Below are positions 44,373-55,162 of a DNA stretch of 64,000 nt, piece by piece (the first letter of the stretch is position 1; every line of letters begins with the position of its first letter). The stretch lies in contig CM043958.1 in assembly GCA_014529385.2 (NCBI GenBank), forward strand, positions 150,978,793 to 151,042,792, read 5' to 3'. Under the pieces are notes generated by a model. It searched no databases, was not told where the DNA came from, and saw only the letters and a program-made list of their open reading frames with translations. This stretch comes from Adiantum capillus-veneris (taxonomy: Eukaryota; Streptophyta; Polypodiopsida; Polypodiales; Pteridaceae). The translations under genes were made by a program, and so were the position numbers.

Positions 44373-45478
44373 TTACCACACATATGAATCTGCAGCAAGT
44401 GACAAGCATGCATCATGGACAGTAGGATTGTAAGTGCACTCTGCGCTAAAGCCCCATTCTGCATCAACATCAGCATTACAGTCTCCTTTCACAGAAGAGT
44501 CAACAATGGCTGCATTTGTAGTGGAACCAGCATTTGCAGTGGAACCACCCTCTTTCTTCTTAGCCTCTTTTGCCTTCAAGTTAGGACACTGCTTGATCAA
44601 GTGATCCTTAGCTTTACAATAATGGAAACGCATATTCTTTTCTCCCTTATCACCAGAATTGCCAGACGAAGTGCTGCCAGCAGAAGCATTAGGAACAGAA
44701 GTTTTGCCACTCGCAGCAGAACCATAAGAAGTGGTTGCATTGCTGTTACTACCCTTCCTTTGAGAAGCAATAAAAGCCTGTTCAACTGCACGCTGTCTAG
44801 TCCTGTTTTTTCTGGAAAGTGACTCTTGCAACAACAATGTGCATAATGCATCAAACTTGACAACTTCTGGATTTCCTTGGGTCATAAGTCTCCAAGTACT
44901 AGCAAAAGTCTGGTAAGAATCTGGTAAGGCATCAAGAACAGTCTGCACAAGGGAACTGTCTGAAATGACTTAACCTGTAGAAATAAGCTGCTCGTTGATA
45001 TTCTTGACACTAGCAAGGAAAGTGTCCATATCATCTTCCTCATGCATAATCTTCGACTCCAGCTCTTTACACAGCAAAGCAATTTTAGCCTCATTGCAAC
45101 TTGCATAAAGACTAGCCAAAATATCCCAAGCCCGTTTTTGCAGATTTTGCTGAACGGATGTGAGGAACAATGGTGCGCTTCACAGACAACGCAATCAATG
45201 CATGAGCCTGCGCATCCTTTACTTCCCAACGAGCTTTCTCTGCACATAGGCAAAACAACTCTAACAGCAGCAAACCTTGCAGCAAGACTTGCAACATCTT
45301 CAACATCGCCTACATCCTCAGAACCAGGACGTACATCAATGCCCTACACAATATTCTAGACGCCCTTTGACACAAGAACATGTTGCATCATATAAGCCCA
45401 CATAGGGTAATTGTCCCCATCCAACTTGTCCTCGGCAACAAACATCTTAAACACATCTGTGTAGTTGTTGTCAGCCAT
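44373..45478 (-). pseudogene. gag of copia-2c
   Basis: ATG at 45478 (MADNNYTDVF), then KLDGDNYPMWAYMMQHVLVSKG, a typical copia gag start. A stop near 45356 and shifts follow. The middle is at 45170-44970 (RAWDILASLYASCNEAKIAL). The long frame 44948-44373 runs YQTFASTWRLMTQGNP to the zinc knuckle near 44640-44600, where the first Cys is Phe and the rest (C, H, C) is kept. Gag coats the RNA in the particle. Confidence 0.87.
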
Positions 45479-45840
45479 GGTAAATGTTGCACCTGATGTG
45501 AAAATTGCTCGAAAATAGGAGAAATGGAGCGAGAACAACACGTGCTATATAGCACAAACCGTAGAAGACTGTAAGGCACCTGTTATGCAGGAAACGGCAT
45601 TGACAGAAACTCTGCACAAAATGACGAAATAGCCTGTGTAGTACTGTCTGTAATGTAAACGGAGGCCGAAATGAGCCCGAATCGAAAATCTGAGCAGACC
45701 AAGCTCAACGAACTCTCCCGAAATATTTGTCGACCTGCGAACGCTCGCCAAACTTCATTGAAACCGGAGAAAGTGAGCAGGCGTGTGCTGGAGCAGCTGG
45801 CGACTAAGCCCGGGAGGACGCAACCTGCTCTGATACCAAT
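45479..45840 (-). other. Leader and primer-binding site of copia-2c
   Basis: About 360 non-coding bases. The primer site is the reverse of TGGTATCAGAGC at 45827-45838, two bases from the LTR. Open frames here on both strands are not supported. Confidence 0.8.
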
Positions 45841-46067
45841 TGTTGGAATTAGGGTTGGAGAGAAACGCACACAGCTTGGAGAAGACGAAGGAAGCTCAAG
45901 GCACACAATAGAGAGTGTGTTACTTAGTGTGCAATGGAAAGATAGATAGCCCTAGAGTGATGGGCGTATATACAATGCTCGGGGGAAAAAACCTCCTAAA
46001 GAGGGAAAAAATGCCCCGGCGGTCCTAGTGTGTTCACACACATCACTACCACATGTATATGGTAACC
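45841..46067 (-). repeat. 5' LTR of copia-2c
   Basis: Starts TGTTGGAATTAGGG, ends GGTAACC (last base changed from A), then GTATT at 46068-46072. Matches 41162-41387. Confidence 0.92.
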
Positions 46068-47245
46068 GTATTCCTTGCATCCATCTAGCATCTTCAAAAG
46101 GATATTTTTTGAGCTTAATAACATACCGTCGGATAATCTTACCATGTCGTAGTACCTTGTCTTCAAGCCGAAGGATAGCTTTGGGTGTAGCACCTCTTCT
46201 TGGTCTTCAATTTATGGACGGTCTTCCATAATCTCTCTTGGTGGCTCCCCTTTGTAGGGCTTAAGTAGGCTCACATGAAAAGCATTATGTAAGAGCCAAT
46301 GGTTGGGCAGCTTGTGTTCATATGCCATCTCATTGATTGGATTCAGGATTTGAAAAGGACCATAGTATCTTTTTGTTAGTTTAGCATAATACTTTTGATG
46401 GCCCGTAGGATTTTTGCCTATCGTTTTCCCCAATCGAGCCTTGGGAAATTTTAGTAAGACCCAATCATTTTCTTTGAATGTTAAGGCGTTCTGTGCTTGT
46501 CACAACATCATCTTTTGCCTGTTGAGAGATGGATATAGCCTCCTTAACCTTTTGAAAAGATTCTCGTAGGTCACGGTTATACTCATCGGCAGCGAAGATT
46601 TTTCATGTACTTTGAGTAGCAAGGGACTTTTAGGTCTTTCCTCTATGATTTCTAAAGGCGTAGAAGTATGGACAGTATTATTATACGCATACTCTACAAG
46701 GGGTAAGTACTTCTTTCGTTGTGAGCATTGATTTACTTCTGTAACATAAGTCTTTGATAGATCAAGTATTGTAAGATTGGCTATCTCACTTTGGCCATTC
46801 GTTTATGGGTGATAGGCTGAAGAGAAATTCAATCTTGTACCTAGATTTTCAAAGAGACCTTTCGAGAAATTACTGATCTTTCTAGGATCTCTATCTGACA
46901 CGATGGATGTTGGTAATCCATGGTGTTTGAAAACCTGAGATATGAAGAGAGTTGCCATTTGGTGTGTCTTAATAGTCTGTTTGTTAGGAATAAAGTGTGC
47001 TTGCTTACTAAACATGTCGACTATTATCCATATTTCCATATTCCCATGGATAGACTTGGGTAATCCAAAGATAAAATCCATGGATATGCTCTCCCATGGT
47101 AAATAAGGGATTGGAAATGACTGGAGTAATCCAAGTTGCTTCCCTCTATCATAGTCTTTTGTCATACCACACATTTTGAAACATACTCTTGTATCTCCAC
47201 TTTCATGGTAGGCCAATAGAAGTACGTCTCTACTCCTCAAGAAGT
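46068..47245 (-). pseudogene. Integrase with chromodomain of gypsy 1c
   Basis: Core frame 47240-46803: WESISMDFIFGLPKS (first Asp), WIIVDMFSKQAHFIP, HGLPTSIVSDRDPR (second Asp), then a stop at FSSAYHP. The Glu region (GQSEIANL) and tail are in shifted frames. 46433-46212 gives the GPY-like module (KRYYGPFQILNPINEM) and HNAFHVSLLKPYKGEP. The chromodomain-like end is at about 46180-46068, where copia-2c cuts it before the last residues. Closely related to 21060-21800. Confidence 0.87.
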
Positions 47246-48101
47246 AGGTTAAATGCCTCTATGCCCCGCATAGGGAGCATGGGATTCATGCATGACTTTC
47301 TCATGAAGGGAGTGGGTAACACATAGCCTATTTCCATGGAGAAGATAACCATCCTGCAAGGTGAATGGTTCTTTCTTCCCCAATGCAAGGACTGACGTTA
47401 TGTCTTTAAAGTCAAGGTAAGTAGCATACTCATCTATCATAGAAGATAGATCATTGTGAGTAGCTATAGACACCGCATTAACTCTTGGTTGTCGTGAAAG
47501 TGCATTGGCCACTTGATTGTGTTTACCACCAGCAATATGAAAATAAAATTGCGAAAGAAAATTTTCCCACCTCATTTGTTTGTCGAAAAGCTTGGTTTGC
47601 ATCATGAAGTACTTGATATTTTGGTGGTCCGTTCGCAAAATAAATGGAGTCCCCAAAAGATAGTGCTTCCATGTGTCTATGCCATATACAACAGCTAAAA
47701 GCTCTTTTTCGTATATGCCCAAGACCCGTTCATCGGCATTGAGCCTTCGGCTCTCATATGCTATGACATGCCCTTCTTGAAGCAAAACTGCTCCAAGGCA
47801 ATCACCACAAGCATCACATTGGGACCTCAAATGGCTTTGAGAGATCCGGAAGCATAAGGACTAGTTGGGAGGTAAGCTTCTCTTTGAGCTTGTCAAAAGC
47901 ATTTTGCTCTTTAACAGTCCATGAGTACTTAACGTTCTTCTTTTTTAAGTCATGCAGTGGTCCCACTATTTGAGAGAATTTGGCTATGAAGCATCTATAG
48001 TATGTACACATACCAATAAAGCTTCTTAGCTCATGTAGATTCCTTAGATTAGGCAATGCTTTTCTTACCACTAGCTTTGATGGATCCATACGGATACCAT
48101 C
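47246..48101 (-). pseudogene. RNase H and integrase zinc region of gypsy 1c
   Basis: 48089-47814 is the RT-RNase H connection (RKALPNLRNLHELRSFIGMC, NAFDKLKEKL). 47830-47249 is RNase H: CDACGDCLGAVLLQEGHV (Asp), YEKELLAVVYGI (Glu), LRTDHQNIKYF (Asp), NQVANALSRQPR. It ends in the integrase HxxxxxxH (HESHAPYAGH), with a TAA soon after. A one-base shift joins the two frames. All three catalytic residues of RNase H are present. Confidence 0.88.
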
Positions 48102-49286
48102 TTAAGAGATAATATGACCTAAGTAATGAATCTCTTGAAGGAAATTTTCACTCTTCTTTTGATTGATAAAAAGCATTTTCTCTCTCAAAGCTTGAAAAAT
48201 CACCTGGAGATGTTGCTTGTGTGACTCCAAGGACTTGGAGTAGATGATAATATCATCGAAGAACATTCCAATGAATTTACGGTAGGGTCTAAATATTTTC
48301 TCCATTAAACAATTGAACGTGGCTAGTGCATTAGTCAAGCCAAAAGGAATGACTAGATATACATAAAGACCAAATGTTGTATGTAACGCGGTTTTTTGGA
48401 TATCTTCATTCACTATCCTTATTCGATGGTAGCCACTTTTAAGGTCAATCCTACTGAAGTAGGTAGAGCCTTGTAGCTTAACAAACAGATCTTCTACCCG
48501 CGGTACGGGAAATCTGTTTTTGATAGTGATATGGTTTAGTGCTAGATAGTCCACACACATGCGGTATGTACCATCTTTCTTTTTCAATAAAAGGGTTGGA
48601 GAATGAAAGGGAGAGGAGCTAGGTCTCACCATCACTTGCCTTATGATCTCCTCTTGTTGAGCTTGGGAAACTCGATAAGGAGGCTTGTTAAGCGGTGAGC
48701 TTCTTGGTAGGAGCTCAATTCGATGGTCATCATCCCCTCGTTTGGAGGTAAGTCCATAGGGAGGTAAGTCCTTGCTCCCCACACTTAAAACATTTGTGGT
48801 CCTTACGAAAAGCTTCAAGCTCTCAAGAGAGAGTTTATTTTTACCTTTGTAAACTCCCTTCTCCTTGGACCGATTTTTGTTGTTGGCATTGCCTTGGAAA
48901 GAATCTTGGGCATTTTGTTTTCCCTTTGCATCGCTTTTTTCATTGCTTTCCATGGGCTTGGCATTCCTTCTAGCCCCTTGTTGGAAATTGATGCACGAAG
49001 CAACCATAGTGTGGTGGATTACTTCGGTGATAGAACCAGGCCGTTGGAAGTTGACGTACTCAGCCATCTCTTCACGTAATCTCGCATAAAATTGTTGCTC
49101 TTGATCAACGAAGTCTATCTTTTGAAATACAGTAGCCTTGAGATATAAACTCCAAAACTTGTCCGCATATTTGTGGATAGACTCGTTGGAGAGCAGCTTC
49201 AAGCTCCACCATACGATAAGCACTTTGTCCTTTGAATCGCTTGTAAAAGGAATTGCTTCATGATAAAAACTCATAGAGTTTTCCAT
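48102..49286 (-). pseudogene. Fused gag-RT frame of gypsy 1c (protease deleted)
   Basis: A 394-codon frame, the longest in the window. The first half is gag C-terminus (FWSLYLKATVFQKIDFV, NFQQGARRNAKPMESNEKSD), which shifts out of the zinc-knuckle frame (near 48790). It then joins LPPYGLTSKRGDDDH, the linker just before RT, so about 550 bases with the protease (3040-3600 in copy 1a) are missing. RT is complete to the thumb: SPTLLLKKKDGTYRMCVDY, FSRIDLKSGYHRIR (first Asp), IPFGLTNALATFN, MFFDDIIIYSKS (catalytic Asp pair), LGHIIS. Confidence 0.9.
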
Positions 49287-49933
49287 GTCTTTGGGACCTT
49301 GTCATTGCCATGAAAGCTAGCCCACCCTTGATGAGTAGACTTCTGGAAGTGCATAACTACATGACATAGCTTACTCCAAAGGCCACATCAAATTGCTGGA
49401 TGAAGGCCAATACTTTGTCGGTAGCACCAAAGGTGCCATCATAGGTGAGAAAAGAGATACTCTTTCCTCCGTCTTTGAACTTCTTGAGCTTTTGGGACCT
49501 TCGCCTCTTGTATTCTCTTGTATTCTCTAGGAGAATAGCGATGTCCTCTCCTCTTGTATTCTCTAGGAGAATAGCTATTGCTTTTGTCGAAAGAGGAGGA
49601 AGGTGAAGAAGAAGGAGAAGAGGGTGACATATTTCTTGCCTTTTTCTTCCTTTGTTTCCTCTCTTCCCTTTCAAAGTGACGAGGAGAAGGACTATGGATT
49701 GACCATTTCCTCTTGGAAGGAGTTCTAAGCTCTATCTCCTCTTGGAGAAGAAGGGAAATCCCATAAGCACGAAGTTGTTGGGTAACTTCGGCTTGCAAAG
49801 CAGGGTTGCCTATAGCTTGATGCAACCTAGTAAGAAGATAATTAACAAACATGGGGGCATCAACATTAGCACCTTCATGTGCAAAATCAAAGTTATCAAT
49901 GTTCATTCTACTTTCTTGGTTATTGTCAGTCAT
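49287..49933 (-). pseudogene. gag N-terminal part of gypsy 1c
   Basis: ATG at 49933 (MTDNNQ), matching 1721 in copy 1a. DNFDFAHEGANVDAPMFVNY and LQAEVTQQLRAYGIS follow, then a basic Ser-rich stretch and a shift to frame 49674-49357 (SISFLTYDGTFGATDKVLAF). A short direct repeat (SPREYKRR/ENTRG, 49520-49580) duplicates about 42 bases. Confidence 0.83.
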
Positions 49934-50340
49934 GCTAATTAAACTTCTGTATAGAATTACTTTGTGATTTGATACCCTCAAAAACCTTAGTCACTACTCT
50001 TCTTTACCTTTGAAAATTAGTTCTCAAGCAGCCACACACGTGGTTTAGACACTGTTGATTGCAAAGACTAGTGGAGAGGGTCTAACATTGCTCGATTGAT
50101 TATGGTTCCTATTGAGCTTGCTCATAGCTCAATAATGGTTAAGCCAAAGGCAAGCCTCGAGAGACTACATTATTAACACTATAGTTCCCAATGGTGTACC
50201 TCGAACTAAGTCCTTCTCAACCAAGATAATATATCCCTATCCCACTTACCCTATTGCAATGAATAAGTCCAACCTTTCATGGACCACTTAAGGACCTCTT
50301 TCTTAAGCAAGAAAAGAGAAACCAATGGCTTTGATACCAA
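49934..50340 (-). other. Leader and primer-binding site of gypsy 1c
   Basis: Matches 1321-1720 reversed. The primer site at 50328-50339 reads TGGTATCAAAGC on the minus strand, one change from the canonical form. Confidence 0.8.
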
Positions 50341-51018
50341 TGTAATGGAAATGGCCTATGAGCTTTGAGAATAGCGGAATTAAGAGAATTATAGTGAGCA
50401 TTTTTGTGAGACCAGTTTGAGAACATAGAGGGTGAACTTAATTAGCAATAGCAACAAAACCATACATTTAATTAACTTGGCATGAACAATACTTTTGCAA
50501 GAGAGAGAGTTAGAGAACTTGACAACTGCTGAGGACCGGATTTATGTGGAGTCGGTCCCCCCTCCAATAGGCTTTTGTATTATAGATTCTCCCATCAAGA
50601 GAGACTTGGTACAATAAAATCTTTGTGCTCCTTGTGACCTAGGTGATGCAATGAAGATGGAAAGCTTCATGCATCACGAGCATAACATAATCTTTGTAAA
50701 AGAATTAACCATCCATGGCCTCAGTCCCAAGGCCTCAAACACCTTCAAAGGTGAAGAGAGCTAGCGGGGGATGCGGGTAGGCAAGAGGAAGAAGAAACAT
50801 CCATAGAAGAAAGAAATAGTTCCTCAATTATCATCACTCTTCTTATTTAGCATAGCATAATAGCATAGTAATGAAGATGAAGAAGATGGTCAGCTTAAGC
50901 ATTAAAGCACAACTCTTGGTTGGATTTTCATTCCATAGCCAAGAGTGCTGGTGTAGGCGCTCAACTTCTCAACAATCTTGGAGAAGGAGATGGAGCTCTT
51001 TCACTTTGCACTTCACAC

Positions 51019-51071
<53 letters not shown>

Positions 51072-51936
51072 ACGCAAGCCCCTAGCTTCCTTGGTCGATC
51101 CCCCTTGTAGCTCATGCTAGAAGATGATTGGACCCCTACAAGCCTAGCCAATCACATGCAGGGTGCATATCAAGCAACCATGCTAGCCTTGGGACAAGTG
51201 TCCCCCTTTCCCCTTTGAGAGAGAGGACTTGATAAATGCATAATCAATTAAATAAATTAGCTAATTTATCATTGGACCCCTTAGAGGCCAACCAATAGGC
51301 TTTAGGCACACCATGAGGGCAACATGGAGAGGAACTTGACATGTGTCCTTGTTGCCTCTTTGGACTAGGCTTGCCTTGTGTAAGGGTGACTGTGTACTCT
51401 CTCTTGCCCCTACTTGTAGGGCTCGCCCCCTCCTTGTAGGGATCCTTGTTGACTTTTGGAACACCTTAAGCCCCTCATGCTTGGAGAAGGTTCCCACTTC
51501 AAGCTCAACTCTATCAAGCTTGGAGAAGGTTCCCACATCAATCTCAGCCCTAGCACCTCAAGCACCTTAGTCATCAAGCATGACAAGCACCTCAAAAGCA
51601 CCTTAGTCACAGCAAGCACGAGAAGCACCTCAAGCTTGGGCCGGGTTCCCACCTCAAGCACAGCCCTAGCTTGCCTAAGGTCAAAGGACTTTTTAGCACT
51701 AACCTTTGGAGGCCTTTAATGAGGCTAACCCTAAGGTCTTTAAGCTTTATTAGGTAGCATTGCTCTTTGACAGACCGTCTCTCATTTGGACCCCTTTTAC
51801 CTTGGCCTCGTGTTGAGATAGATCCATAAGCACATGTCTATATTCTAACCCTTATTCCTATTTATTCTCCCACATTAAATGATCAGTTTAATACGAGAAA
51901 ATTATTTGGGTTGGTTAGATATTAGATTTTATGACA
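50341..51936 (-). repeat. 5' LTR of gypsy 1c (1596 bp)
   Basis: On the minus strand it runs TGTCATAAAATC ... CATTACA, matching 5697-7285 throughout. Confidence 0.92.
51022..51068. repeat. Microsatellite (GA)n in the 1c 5' LTR
   Basis: GA run at the site where the partner LTR has (GT)n. Confidence 0.95.
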
Positions 51937-52665
51937 TAGCTACATCTACTCTCACCTCCGCTTCCTTCCCGATTGATTTCACAGAAGCCTTTGTTGTCTT
52001 GTTGAGGTGAGTCAAATGTCACGAGTAGAAGATCTTGATACTCACACCTCCAGAGAAAATAAAAACCAGTGTTTGATGTGGAACCACATCATGGCATTCA
52101 TGTCTCAAGAAACACGGATGACCGCAATAGAGAAGTTTTCCGTATGCAAAATCACACACTCAAAAGATTTCAGCTACGTTTTATTGGAATGGACAAGGCC
52201 CTCGTGCGCAGGAGGACCTTTCCAGCTTACTGTGCTACTAATGGACACCCCATATCAATAAGTACCCATGACGTAGTCGATATATCATACACTCTCTATG
52301 CCTCGAGCCTACCATCCGATGTCCGATTGCCCACTAATTGCACTAACCCTTATTCTTTATATACACAAAGAATAAGAAGATAGAGTGAGTTGCTATATTC
52401 TCCACCCACAGAGATTGTCTCTCCTCTTCCCCTTCCTACACCATGCATCCATGCATCATGCACTCTACAAGTTGTATTAGAGCCTACTAGTCCTCTCCCA
52501 TAGTTTTTCTCTTTCGTATGAGCTTCAGATTGGCAACGGATCAAAGCTCCAAGCTTCCATAAATATGGAGGCATTGTGAGCTCGGCACATAGAGCTTACA
52601 AAGCAAGGTCACAAGGGGTTGAACACCACAAGCCAAAAGGGGTGAGAGATTGAGTTTTGTGTGAG

Positions 52666-52668
<3 letters not shown>
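51937..52668. other. Unassigned flank, possible LTR end and primer site of copia-3
   Basis: No gene. Near 52463-52484 'cactctaca' followed by 'ttgtattagagcc' resembles an LTR end plus degenerate Met-type primer site on the plus strand. This would suit copia-3, whose protease is found downstream. Weak. Confidence 0.3.

Positions 52669-52739
<71 letters not shown>
52669..52739. repeat. Microsatellite (AG)n
   Basis: About 35 AG units. Confidence 0.95.
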
Positions 52740-52741
<2 letters not shown>

Positions 52742-54057
52742 CACGTTGCTCCTTTTAGGGCAGATTGACATTAGGTCACTATTTTGCTGATAAATTGAGC
52801 TAGAAAACTTGAATGCTAAAAATTTCTTTTATCAAAACAGAGATCTCCTTGAGCTCTATGACTTTGTAGAAGACATCATCAGCTAGTTTGGAATGCAATT
52901 ATGTCTAATATTGAAAACACAGAGGCTGTTTTCTCAAGACAAATTGTGTATTCGAGTTAAGTAAGAGAGGAGAGAGAGTGTAGAGAGAGAAAGATATAGC
53001 TTCATCTCAACTTCAACGATAGAAGGTCTCGAGGACACGCATAGATGGTGGAGTTATATGTTGCCCTTTTGCATCAACTTTCATGCGTTCATAAATGTCT
53101 TGAGCTCTCCATGCATTTTGAGAGCAGATTTGCATTGCCATATGCGTTTTTCTTATGGCTGTGATGTATGACATATGGGGTTTGACTTGCTCTAGCCTAG
53201 TTGGTTATTGCATGTCTTGACAGATTATAGATTTGTAGATGACAGCTACTTTGCAGGTTATGGTTTTGCAGCAGTTCACAGATGTGGGAAGTTTACACAT
53301 ATAGATTTTATGTGTATAGCATTGAAGAGTGTGGTTTTATCTCAGTTGAGAGCGTGTATTCCCACATGTACTATTTGCATCACATGGTGTGAGTTTGAGT
53401 GCATATCCTACTATGGTTAGTAGTGACTTTTGCCATGTATGTGCATTATATGCGGCTACTGCTAATGTACACTTGTTTTTGGCATACTACGGGAGTCTGT
53501 TTATGTTGAGCAGTTTGATAATTTTTTGCTCAGTTTGTAGTGGTCGATATTATCTCCCACTTTGGCATCTTAGATGTGGGTTTTTATGGTTGAGATTTGA
53601 TTTGAGATTTTGCTCATTTTGCAGGAGAGACTCTGTCCAAATTTCCCTAGATTCTCGCCATATGTTGCACATATTTGTAGTCTTATTCTATGATGGTGTA
53701 GTGGCTGATTTATTTCCATTTTGACAGTTACTTTCACTTTGATAGTTTTTGTCAGCTTGGACATGGAATTAGTGTTCTTGAATCCATTCTCGCGAAAGTG
53801 GGATTATGGTATGGTATGCTCGTAGTGGCTACGGGCAGATTTATGGTGTTCAATGTTTTTGATCGTCGACAAACATTTCGATTGTGAGTTTATTGCATAC
53901 AATTTACAGGTAGTCACTGGTTACACGTTCTATATGCTCACACTTGCATATTTACGCAGTTGTTGATTTTGCAGGTAGATTTGTGGGATGTGTTTTGAGC
54001 ATTGTGTTTGCTCACTACTAGCTTATATGGTTATGCTTTATGCTTTGTTGTTTATCC
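52740..54057. other. Unassigned stretch
   Basis: T-rich on the plus strand. A 111-codon frame (53389-53724) and a 93-codon frame have no recognised domain and biased composition. Nothing firm. Confidence 0.4.
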
Positions 54058-54303
54058 CACGTTTGAGTTCACTTTGCTATAGTGATACTTGTTGTGTTGC
54101 ACTATCACTTGGCGCTTGTTTATGTGTGGATCAGGTGCTTGGTTTAGAGCAGATATCGGGCATTGCTTCTGTACATCCCCACGTTTTGAGTTCACTTTGC
54201 TATAGTGATACTTGTTGTGCTTGCACTGTCACTTGGCGCTTGTTTATGTGTGGATCCTGCTTGGTTTAGAGCAGATATTTAGGCATTGCTTCTGTACATC
54301 CCC
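54058..54303. repeat. 123-bp tandem duplication
   Basis: Two copies, 54058-54180 and 54181-54303, share 'gagttcactttgctatagtg' and end 'cttctgtacatcccc', with a few indels. Confidence 0.88.
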
Positions 54304-54622
54304 GTGGTAGACCTTAGTCAAGCTACATATTGCATACGTGAGGATTGGATTGATGCGGTTTTATACTTTATTAGCGTGGTAGTCGATCGAGCTCCCACTT
54401 TGCGCATATGAGTTTTTCTTCATTGCTATGACATCCATTACATGTGACAGATCAAAGTCGACAACACATTGACAATTCGTGAGAGACAACAGTCTTGCTC
54501 TTATCGATACATGCGTTGTTTGCATTATGGTCACACGGCACATTAGATATCATTGTTTCAAAAGTATGAGACAGCGAGGAAGATGTATGCATGATGCAAA
54601 GACGGTTTAGACACAGACTATA
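54304..54622 (+). pseudogene. gag end of copia-3 (left piece)
   Basis: Weak gag-like sequence with a degraded zinc-knuckle trace (CLHYGHTAH near 54514-54540). It is called mainly because the frame continues past the inserted gag-only element into the protease at 57870. Joined flanks read through the CTATA duplication without a shift. Confidence 0.5.
54618..54622. repeat. Target-site duplication of the gag-only element (left)
   Basis: CTATA, repeated at 57870-57874. Confidence 0.9.
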
Positions 54623-54939
54623 TGTTAGGACTTGGATCATGCTAGCTATGGTGGATGAAAGAGAAACATGGTGCAAGTGTGTGAGTGTGTGTAAGCAAGC
54701 TTATCACTCAAGTGAATTAGGTTCCAAGATAGGATTAGCTTGGACTCATAAACACAATCTTGAGTATTGACTTAGCTTAGCAAGCTCACCATAGACAAGC
54801 ATGTAGTGCAAAATGAGTTGTTGTTTATTGATTCAAGAAATGAGCTTTAAGTAGCTCTACAGCCTTGCTCCACAGTATGTGGGATAAATCCACTCTCCTC
54901 TCCTTGACTCACACCTTAGGACAAAGCTCACACTTTACA
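54623..54939 (-). repeat. 3' LTR of the gag-only element
   Basis: TGTTAGGACTTGGATC ... CACTTTACA, matching 57555-57869. The next bases, ATCCTCCCCTTGAGG, are a purine tract when read on the minus strand. Confidence 0.92.
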
Positions 54940-55162
54940 ATCCTCCCCTTGAGGTTTGGACTAAGACAAGATACTGAAGATGCATGATCCATACATGCTA
55001 ACAAAATCCACATAGGATGGTGATATCCACACAGGAAAATAAAGTCCACAAAGGATAGTGATATCCACACAAGATAGTAAAATCCACACAAGAAATATCC
55101 ACAAAGGATGGTAATGTCCACACAGGAAAAAGTCCTCCCCTACAAGTAGAGAGTTTGCAACT
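54940..55162 (-). other. Purine tract and 3' non-coding end of the gag-only element
   Basis: Purine tract at 54940-54954. The rest contains about six imperfect copies of 'atccacacaggatagtaa' (55010-55130), a small tandem repeat. Confidence 0.7.

Larger units (their letters stand above)
41162..46067 (-). mobile_element. Ty1/copia element copia-2c, structurally complete, nested in gypsy 1c
   Basis: Flanked by GTATT at 41157-41161 and 46068-46072. Two LTRs of about 226 bp, a purine tract, a Met-type primer site and all domains in copia order are present in 4.9 kb. Joining the flanks restores the chromodomain end of gypsy 1c, which proves the insertion. The LTRs differ at about eight positions plus two small indels by eye. 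At least three deletions in pol remove catalytic residues, so it is dead. Confidence 0.93.
39691..51936 (-). mobile_element. Ty3/gypsy chromovirus copy 1c, split by copia-2c
   Basis: Reverse of gypsy 1a. Right to left: 5' LTR (50341-51936), primer site, gag, RT, RNase H, integrase with chromodomain, [copia-2c 41162-46067 plus target duplication], tail, purine tract, 3' LTR (truncated at 39691). Without copia-2c it is about 7.3 kb. The 3' LTR lacks its outer end, so no target duplication can be tested; the bases outside the 5' LTR are TAGCT. RT here keeps its catalytic box; the protease region is deleted. Confidence 0.9.

Noticed and set aside
46803-47240. Functional integrase gene
   Set aside because: Frame stops before the catalytic Glu and the zinc region is in another frame.
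53389-53724. 111-codon plus frame
   Set aside because: Cys/Phe/Tyr-rich with no family resemblance and no supporting context.
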